NCBI GenBank assembly: GCA_946406115.1
Contig: OX291549.1
Location: 17,135,901-17,199,900 of the forward strand
Reading direction: 5' to 3'
Length of the DNA: 64,000 nucleotides
From: Apoda limacodes
Lineage: Eukaryota > Arthropoda > Insecta > Lepidoptera > Limacodidae
Part shown: positions 58,301 through 64,000 of the stretch, in pieces
Position numbering within the stretch: the first letter of the stretch is position 1
How the letters are laid out: each line of letters starts with the position of its first letter
Translations under genes and position numbers: made by a program
Notes under the pieces: generated by a model
What the model was told of the DNA's origin: nothing
The model's database searches: none
What the model saw: only the letters and a program-made list of their open reading frames with translations

Positions 58301-61300
58301 TATAAAAAAAATATTAAGAGGGTGATATAGGACAGAAAGCTAATTTCTGTAATTCTAACGTTGTGTATGTAAATGCACTATAAATCATTAGATAATGTCA
58401 TATACATTACTATGAGATATATATGTTATAAACTTCTTAAGTAATTTAAACGGTAATGACGCCTTGAAACTTTTTTTGTATGGAATTTAACGTTATATCC
58501 GTTTTGTAGTCACATTTATTGACTTTTTGCTACAAATTAGAGTCCATGCACTAGATAATAAGCTATTCTAATTATTTAACCAACTTTCATTACATTAAAG
58601 ACGCTTTAAAAATTTGCACAAGCGTTGAAACAATAGTCACTTCCTGATTTTTTATTGCATTAAATACAATAAATAAAAATCATTCAGTAAGTAATGCACT
58701 AAATATATTTTTTCAATCCTTTAGATGCAATAGTTTAGCCACAAAATTTGCATAAAAACGGCGTATTTTCGCGGTCTAGCCTATACCGCAGCCTTAAGAG
58801 CAGTACTTCGTGCGGTACTTGCTACCAAACAAAGTTTTTATTCATTATGATTTACAATTAAACCCAATAGACTAAGTTTCTCACTCGACCTACCACAAAG
58901 ATTGCTATCTACAACATTCATATCTAAATCCTTTTATGACCCGAATTTCAGTTTAGATTTTTTTTTCTGAACTGACTGCAGTTGGCTGATGCAGCCATTA
59001 CTGCTCTACTGGCCTTTTGGGGCGAGACTCTTAAGGAGCCTCAGCCCATATAGCTTCCAACGCTCAAGGGCTCCACGCGGGGGGAGCCTCGGCTTGGGTT
59101 GTCGCTCTTGGGGTCGTCCCTTCGACTAGCGAGTGCCTCGAACCCGAAAGTGAGTCAGCGCCAGACAGTTTAGAAGAAAACAGAAGAATGTATGAGTCAT
59201 GATGACATATTAACGGGTATTGTTATCACTTACTGAGTAATAATAGATCTTATAATTAGGCCGTCAAATATAACAATGTTTTGAGAAAAACAATTTAGTT
59301 ATTTAGACTTAATAATGTGTTCTACGATAGCCAAATGTAGCCATAAAACTACGTTGCTGATCCGGTATGGAACCGGGTACACCGTCTTTCCATTTGCATA
59401 ATTCTGCCACTCTTCTATCAATTCTGCTGATATTTAATAGCCATGTGTCTTATGTTATTGATCCATAATACAAATTTATAATGAACTAGACTTTGCCAGC
59501 GGCTCCGCCCACCCTAAATTCGGTTATCGGCGTGGAACTCTTTAATTAACTCCAATTAATTAATTACTTAGTTATACCAATGAATTGCTATAGCTTGCTA
59601 TAGGTGCAGCAATAGTTTGTTTAACTCTGTTATAGTTATACCCACAGGAACTTTTGAATTTTTAGGGATATAAAGTAGCCTATATGCTTTTATGCTATTA
59701 TAGACCTAGCCTATATGTATTCCAAGTTTCATACCGATGCGTCCAGTGGTTAAAGCGTGATTGAGTAACAAACATCCATCCAGACATACAAACTTCCACA
59801 TTTATAATATTAGTAGGATAAAATAAAAAAGCAGTTTATGCAGTATGGCCACTGTCCGCTGCTCTCTAGTGTCGACTTCGTCTCCCCTCTATTACTATTC
59901 TGTTATCACTCGTGTAGAACACACACACATACATAGTGTTTTGTATTGTAGTGTTAGTAGTCACGAATAACGCTGTTTTTGTATGAAGTGTCTAAGGTGT
60001 AATAGAACTATGTTTTTTTTTGGGTATCCCATTGCTGCAGTGTGAGGATAGTCGGGGTCTTCAAAAAGGCATTCAAACTTTTTAAATGACTTTTCTCTCA
60101 TGTAAATTTAGCAAATTATAAGCGTCCACAGTCTTTAGTTTTATCTTAATAACACCTTTAAAAATATATTAAAATAAAAAATAGTTATAGTACACCTTAA
60201 GTATGACACGCCAGATTTTTTTATTTCATAAGAATACTGATTAGAGTTGCGAAAAGTCTTAATACGCCAACATATGTCTGGACCTTATGTAGTGGGAATC
60301 TCTTGTAAGGCCTAAACCTGACTCATGATTATCATCATCATTCATGATTATTATTAATAGGTTTAAATGATGACGACGGGTGTGGATACTTACTTAAGTC
60401 TAAGCGAATCAGGCGAAGGCGGACGGCGGGACTCGATGCAATCCATGGCATGCCACTCGTTGAGACAAGAGCGGTCGGAGCCGACGCGTTCGTCGTAGTA
60501 CAAGCACCACGCATGCGACGTGCCGCCCGCAAAGTGGTTCAAAGCACGTGCGCGCCCGCTCGCACGGTGCAACGTTTGCAATGCAGACCTGCAACGATAC
60601 GGTTACAAATTTTAACTACTAAGTTAAGTAAATAAGCGAGCGCATCTCGTCTATCGGAAACAATATGCAAAGTCGGGGATGGTCAGTCACTAGGTGGGGG
60701 ACCGCCAACCGCTGCTTGTTTTCATATGACATAAGTCGTTAGGCCAAGTCAGAGGCTCTACAATATCCACAACACAAACTCTAGCAGTCGATTGGCCAGT
60801 AGCTCGACAACGACAGCCAATCCACCCTGTGCCAGCGTGGTTTAAGCCTTCTTTCTCGAAGGAAAATTCGTTAGGTACTTGCTGAACTATATGCATCGAA
60901 GTATACACGTTATGTTAGGTTGTATAGACAGGCAATTTTAGACATGTTTTTAAGACTATAAATCAATATGTGTTACAAAAACTCAGGCTATTTTTAACAT
61001 TTAGGTATGTTGAAACTTGAAAGGTAGTAAGTACGTTCTACAAAGCTTTTAAGGAAGAAAGCAACTCTGGAACCCCACAATACGTGAACATTTTAAGGCT
61101 ACAATGTGTGGGTACTATATTTAAAAAGATTATGTTTTTCTGAAGCTTGCATTTGAAACGTTTGGTTCATAGAGCCCTAGCAGCAGAGTTCTTGGCTTGC
61201 GCCGGTGGCAAACAAGCTAACTGCTTTAACGAGGCAATGCAGCCAGCGTTCTTTCCTACCATGCTTTTAGGTTTAGGCCTGCTAGTTATTTTAGGATAAG

Positions 61301-63771
61301 ATTTATTACATGATAATCAAGGATCTCTATAACCTATCTAAAATATTCAAATCCAACGCATTCATTCGCGCGCCAGATCAATTGAGGATCGGCTTCCTTA
61401 CGAATACAATTCCATCCTCACTCATCATAAAGTTTCTTGCATAAGTTTTCATTAAATATACCACTACTCTAGTTTACTACTATAGGTTACGAATAAAACT
61501 ACGAAACATGCATTATTGCTATATTTGCTATATTTTTAATGAGAACGGTTTTTATTACAACGGTTTTATGATTTAAAAGGGATTTGTGAATGTGAATAAA
61601 GAATAAAATTGAAGCCGTCAAAAATTCTCTACGTCGAAAATAAATAAAATCTCTGTTTTGCTTAACCCTTTTGTTTGATAGGGTGTACTTTGGATTTATG
61701 GTAGGATTTAAAAATTGTTAAGTTTGTTTTATATTACTTATATGAGAAAGTAATCTCATGAATAAAATTGATAAAGCGGAAATAAAACATTAATCGGTAA
61801 ATAAAAAATATTCAATATTTAAATGAGTTGTAGTTATGTAAAGTTCTAGGACTAAAGTGATTTTGTCCAAACAAGTTAAGATTTTGATAATCGTTAATTT
61901 TAAAGCATGGCTTGAAAACACGAAATAAAAAAAAAAGGCTGTCCGCATGTGTGTCTAACATATGCTCTAACGGCTAACCGAATTGACGGATTGCATTATT
62001 TTTTACACATTCGACGTTTTCTAGCAGATTATTATTATTATGTCCCTTTCCGGGACTTAAACTATCTTCAAACCAAGTTCTTAAATCGGTGTCGGTTGGT
62101 CGGTGCAGGATTTCAACGGCAACACCTCAATTATAGAAAGTAAACCGACTCGTACTTGACGTTTTCAAGTAGCCTATGTCCTTTGCTTTGCCAAATTTCA
62201 TCTCAATCGGTTCAGCGGTTAAGCGTGAAGTAACAGAGATACAGACATACAAACATACAGAGTCATTTTCGCATTTATAATATTAGTATGGATTCGGGTA
62301 CTCGTGAAACGTCAGCAAACCCTTAGCTACTATAGAAGTATTTTTTTTTTAAAAAAAGCGACTTTCTCGATTTAATCTATTTTAAGTATATTACTCGTAA
62401 ATAGTATATTTAGTACTCTATGTCAATATGTAAAATGTAAAATACAAAATATATTTAAACCCTAAGAATACCTATTATTTGCAAAATGATATTAGGGTAT
62501 TATGTTTGAATTTGGAAAATCGGAATAATGATACTATGGAGTTCAGATTTTGTGGAAAAAATAATCATTATAGCACGGACGCTAAGGAGGAACAATTTCG
62601 TTCAATGACCGGTCACTATTTGTCTCTGTTGCACTCGCATAATTATTTGCCGTCGCACTCGCACAGATGCGATGACTTCCATCATAGAAGAGCGCAGCGT
62701 CAAATAATTTTGCACGTGCAACAGAGACAAATAGTGACCGGTCATTGAACGAAATTTTCTTCCTGCTTAGCGTCCATGCTTTAGTAATATTATTTCTGCC
62801 ATATTAATAATAATAAATTCACCATTTTTTTCTTTACAGAAATCGTCCAACATTAAGTTAAGTATACTTATGCAATAGAAGACATCGCGATTGTATAAAT
62901 AATAAAAAATCAATCATATGGCAACGTAAAATTAATACAAAAAGTTCTTGTTCAATTTTAGTCATTGATAATATAGTTTTAAATTTCAATCATTCGAACC
63001 GCGAGGAATATATCGAGGCCCGCTCTACACTTATCTCTTAACTCTTGCCAGTCACCGATTTCCGCAGAATGCGGTTAAAATTTGGTTTCCCTATTTTATT
63101 TTTGGCAAAGGTTTATCTGGATACGCTGAACAGATCCGACAAATATTTAATGATTGTGTTTTTTGGGATATGGTTCAGACCCTGAAAAACGTAAAAACGC
63201 GATTACTGGACTTTTGTTCAATAGACTAAACTAAACTGAACCCCTTTTATTATTTTTTTTAAAGTTTTGGCAAAGAAATCTTTTAAGTTTTAAGTGCTAT
63301 CAGTTTACAACTTTGCTAAAGCATAACCGTGATAATGCTTTAAACCCTAATAAAAAGCATTTTTTTTAAACAACTATTAATTTATTTCATGTATTTCAAC
63401 GAAAACGAAAGTTGTGATGTAGCTGCACTACTTACGCACGCTTAGTTACATATCGCGTCATCCTTGTTTCTACGGTCACGTAGTACTTCCTCTTAATTGT
63501 ATAGAATAATGTAATTAAATAGACCACTATATAAAATACAATTTGTTTGAGGTTCCAGCTATACTTTACACGTACTACGTAGGTTAGATGTTCTCCCAAG
63601 GAGATAACTATAATTAACCCAAAAAAACACTTTAACCTACTTAGACGTTTTGAGAATTTGCGGTTAGCTGCTGACATATGTATGCTAACAAAAAATGGTA
63701 CTTACCACATGGCTTGTACAGACACCGGCTTGAATATATGTTGTTGATGGCACACACACACGCTAAAACCT
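53390..63771 (-). CDS. ssh: Slingshot protein phosphatase, 3' part; exons 63771-63706, 60588-60394, 57272-57003, 55382-53390
   Basis: Slingshot removes phosphate from Ser-3 of cofilin and so promotes actin turnover in the cytoplasm. Four exons join in phase. The first two give the end of the SSH N-terminal domain (GFSVCVCHQQHIFKPVSVQ, AMW, SALQTLH, SDRSCLNEWHAMD, CIESRRPPSPDSL). The third gives the DEK-C segment (RVIRCTLKEIMMSVDLDEVT ...) and the start of the phosphatase (IFEHVYLGSEWNASNLEELQ). The last gives ILNVTREIDNFFP and the active loop HCKMGISRSAS, with the nucleophile Cys codon at 55207-55205. A low-complexity Ser/Arg-rich tail of over 500 residues follows and ends near GKTHPLTRL. All catalytic residues are present. 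The gene starts to the right of the window. Introns hold MITEs, a LINE fragment and RTE debris. Confidence 0.95.
55620..55790 (-). pseudogene. RTE-like LINE 3' end fragment
   Basis: Read on the minus strand, CCAGCCAGGTGGACCGATGA, CTTAAAAAAGGTAGCCGGTA and GAAAGGCGGAGGACTGGGTG correspond to the worn RTE C-terminus (RWTDDLKKVAGSxLMRKAED). It ends CAACAGTGGACGGCTTGTGG and a T-rich run on the plus strand (poly(A) on the minus strand). It lies in the slingshot intron before the last exon. Confidence 0.6.
56313..56754. mobile_element. MITE in a slingshot intron
   Basis: Inverted ends TCGGGCGAGTTAACATGACA (left) and TCGGGCGAATTATCATGACA (right, complemented) differ at two of 20 positions. The 442-base body is non-coding and more GC-rich than its surroundings. 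No target duplication was clear, so the superfamily is unknown. Confidence 0.65.
57003..57272 (-). CDS. ssh: Slingshot exon (DEK-C region and start of phosphatase)
   Basis: The acceptor AATCTACAG precedes 57272 and the donor GTATGC follows 57003. The exon encodes PHERDETERVIRCTLKEIM, MSVDLDEVTSKAIRGRLEE, DLDVDLAEYKSFIDHEMLT, ILGQMDAPTEIFEHVYLGS and EWNASNLEELQRNG. This is the DEK-C-like helical region that contacts actin filaments, followed by the first strand of the dual-specificity phosphatase fold. Confidence 0.93.
57335..57425 (+). repeat. 'TAAGCGGTCACC' family fragment
   Basis: ACCTGCTGTATGTTAAGCAG, TTGCCGTGACCTATGGAGGC and TTGTAAAATCAGGGGTAT match the first part of the copy at 41478. 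It lies about 60 bases upstream (in transcript order) of slingshot exon 57272-57003. Confidence 0.6.
57855..57940 (+). repeat. tRNA-like SINE head, weak
   Basis: AAGTGGCATAATTAGTAGCA, CGTTGGACT and TCCTGGGTTTAGTTACCGG resemble an A box and a B box (GGTTC-A-NCC) at tRNA spacing. The anticodon arm does not fold as a real tRNA. It may be the head of a worn tRNA-derived SINE. Confidence 0.3.
58312..58600. repeat. Dispersed repeat, copy B (inverted partner at 1-305)
   Basis: It shares blocks with the reverse complement of copy A, such as AAAGCTAATTTCTGTAATTC, TAATGACGCCTTGAAACTTT and GTTTTGTAGTCACATTTA. It lies in a slingshot intron. No coding capacity was seen. Confidence 0.7.
58958..59165 (-). 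mobile_element. Short 5'-truncated copy of the LINE at 7216-8301, with target duplication
   Basis: About 190 bases match the 3' end of that LINE, for example TTTTGGGGCGAGACTCT, GGAGCCTCAGCCCATATAGC and GCCTCGGCTTGGGTTGTCGC. The plus strand has a T run at its left end (poly(A) tail on the minus strand). CAGTTTAGA occurs at 58949-58957 and 59166-59174. It is inserted in a slingshot intron, sense to the gene. Confidence 0.85.
59485..59822 (+). repeat. Lepidopteran-type interspersed repeat
   Basis: It opens ACTAGACTTTGCCAGCGGCT, CCGCCCACCC and ends AGCGTGATTGAGTAACAAAC, ACATTTATAATATTAGTAGG. The same end type is seen at 6020-6135 and 62160-62295. It lies in a slingshot intron. There is no ORF. 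Confidence 0.7.
60394..60588 (-). CDS. ssh: Slingshot exon (end of SSH N-terminal domain)
   Basis: The acceptor CGTTGCAG precedes 60588 and the donor GTAAGT follows 60394. The frame is SALQTLHRASGRARALNHF, AGGTSHAWCLYYDERVG, SDRSCLNEWHAMDCIESRR, PPSPDSLRL. The other open frames across this GC-rich exon are shadows. The end phase (AA) joins the next exon as Lys. Confidence 0.92.
60600..62085. other. Slingshot intron DNA, nothing recognised
   Basis: The stretch has no ORF with family resemblance or splice support and no resolved repeat. The part 60700-60870 is more GC-rich and may be an unidentified repeat. Confidence 0.4.
62130..62295 (+). repeat. Lepidopteran-type interspersed repeat end
   Basis: It contains AACCGACTCGTACTTGACG, TTTTCAAGTAGCCTATGTCC, TCTCAATCGGTTCAGCGGTT and the terminus TTCGCATTTATAATATTAGT. 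It is the inverted relative of the repeats starting at 32205 and 50427. Confidence 0.75.
62571..62782. mobile_element. Near-palindromic MITE with long perfect arms
   Basis: Arms of about 80 bases (62571-62650 and 62700-62781) are almost exact complements. They start TAGCACGGACGCTAAGGAGG on the left and share CGTTCAATGACCGGTCACTA and TTTGTCTCTGTTGCAC. The loop is about 50 bases. An AATCATTA-TA...TTTA-GTAAT flank suggests a TA-type duplication, but this is not clear. The ORF at 62479-62748 runs through the hairpin and is not a gene. High arm identity points to recent activity or recent gene conversion. Confidence 0.82.
62790..63705. other. Slingshot intron DNA, nothing recognised
   Basis: This AT-rich non-coding DNA lies between the MITE and the slingshot exon at 63771-63706. 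The small minus-strand ORF at 63432-63677 lies just inside the intron and has no support. Confidence 0.45.
63706..63771 (-). CDS. ssh: Slingshot exon (SSH N-terminal domain), first in window
   Basis: This 66-base exon lies between acceptor TTGTCCACAG and donor GTAAGT. It encodes GFSVCVCHQQHIFKPVSVQ followed by AM, and ends two bases into a Trp codon completed by the next exon. It was recognised by its match to the slingshot N-terminal domain and is too short for ordinary ORF calling. Confidence 0.85.
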
Positions 63772-64000
63772 CTGTGGACAATGAATTCTTAATAGCTTAT
63801 TGTACGTTACTTACGTAAAACTAAGCGGTAAACAACATGGTTCTAGTTATCATGGCACCAAACGGCCAGTACCAATGTGTGTAATGCACGATATAATTAA
63901 ACATATTACCATAAATGACAATATTTAACAAACAATTTAAGTAAGAGGAAAATGTACTAATTAAGGTGTTTTTATACATCGAAGTTTTGTTTGTGATGAA

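Noticed and set aside
60409..60635. Alternative ORFs over the slingshot exon at 60588-60394
   Set aside because: Only one frame matches slingshot and joins its neighbours in phase. The rest are shadows of a GC-rich exon.
62479..62748. 89-codon ORF
   Set aside because: It crosses the hairpin MITE; its second half is simply the inverted copy of its first.

Overview
This is a nuclear window from an insect, most likely a moth or butterfly (Lepidoptera). It is AT-rich, its genes are split by introns, and much of it is decayed non-LTR retrotransposons, MITEs and dispersed repeats of types I associate with Lepidoptera (ends such as AATATTATAAATGCGAA, and a GTCAAAGTCAAA-headed repeat). Nothing is bacterial: no operons, no ribosome binding sites, no CRISPR.

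Four host genes can be supported. (1) 490-10349, minus: the 5' part of Smg6, the nonsense-mediated decay endonuclease. Four coding exons join in frame and the gene runs off the left edge. (2) 21776-23011, plus: TDP-43/TBPH, a 411-residue RNA-binding protein read from one uninterrupted exon, with a possible five-codon upstream ORF whose stop overlaps the start codon. (3) 39188-49027, minus: an unnamed WD40-repeat protein. Six exons whose phases all agree give 398 residues. (4) 53390-63771, minus: slingshot, the cofilin phosphatase. Four exons carry part of the N-terminal domain, the DEK-C region, the catalytic HCKMGISR loop and a long tail, and the gene runs off the right edge. Exon ends were set by eye from GT/AG sites, reading phase and protein similarity.

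The rest is mostly mobile DNA. Several insertions keep their target-site duplications: a 1.16 kb inverted-repeat element in a Smg6 intron (TATTTGAGCA), a 5'-truncated LINE in Smg6 intron 1 (CCTTTGCCTCTT), a short copy of the same LINE in a slingshot intron (CAGTTTAGA), a MULE-like foldback element inside an older jockey-like LINE (GTGATGAC), a non-autonomous hAT element (GTTGTGGT) that holds a TTAA-flanked piggyBac-like MITE, and a small MITE with a TCA duplication. There are also a 5S rRNA-derived SINE-like piece, three dispersed repeats that have expanded into tandem arrays, a cysteine-rich (CXC-like) coding relic with one in-frame stop, and several RTE-, jockey- and CR1-like LINE remnants.

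The genes do not form a cluster with a shared job. Smg6 and TDP-43 both act in RNA metabolism, slingshot acts on actin, and their proximity looks incidental. No clearly new system was found. The points most worth following are the TDP-43 leader, the unnamed WD40 gene, the 5S-derived repeat and the nested DNA transposons.
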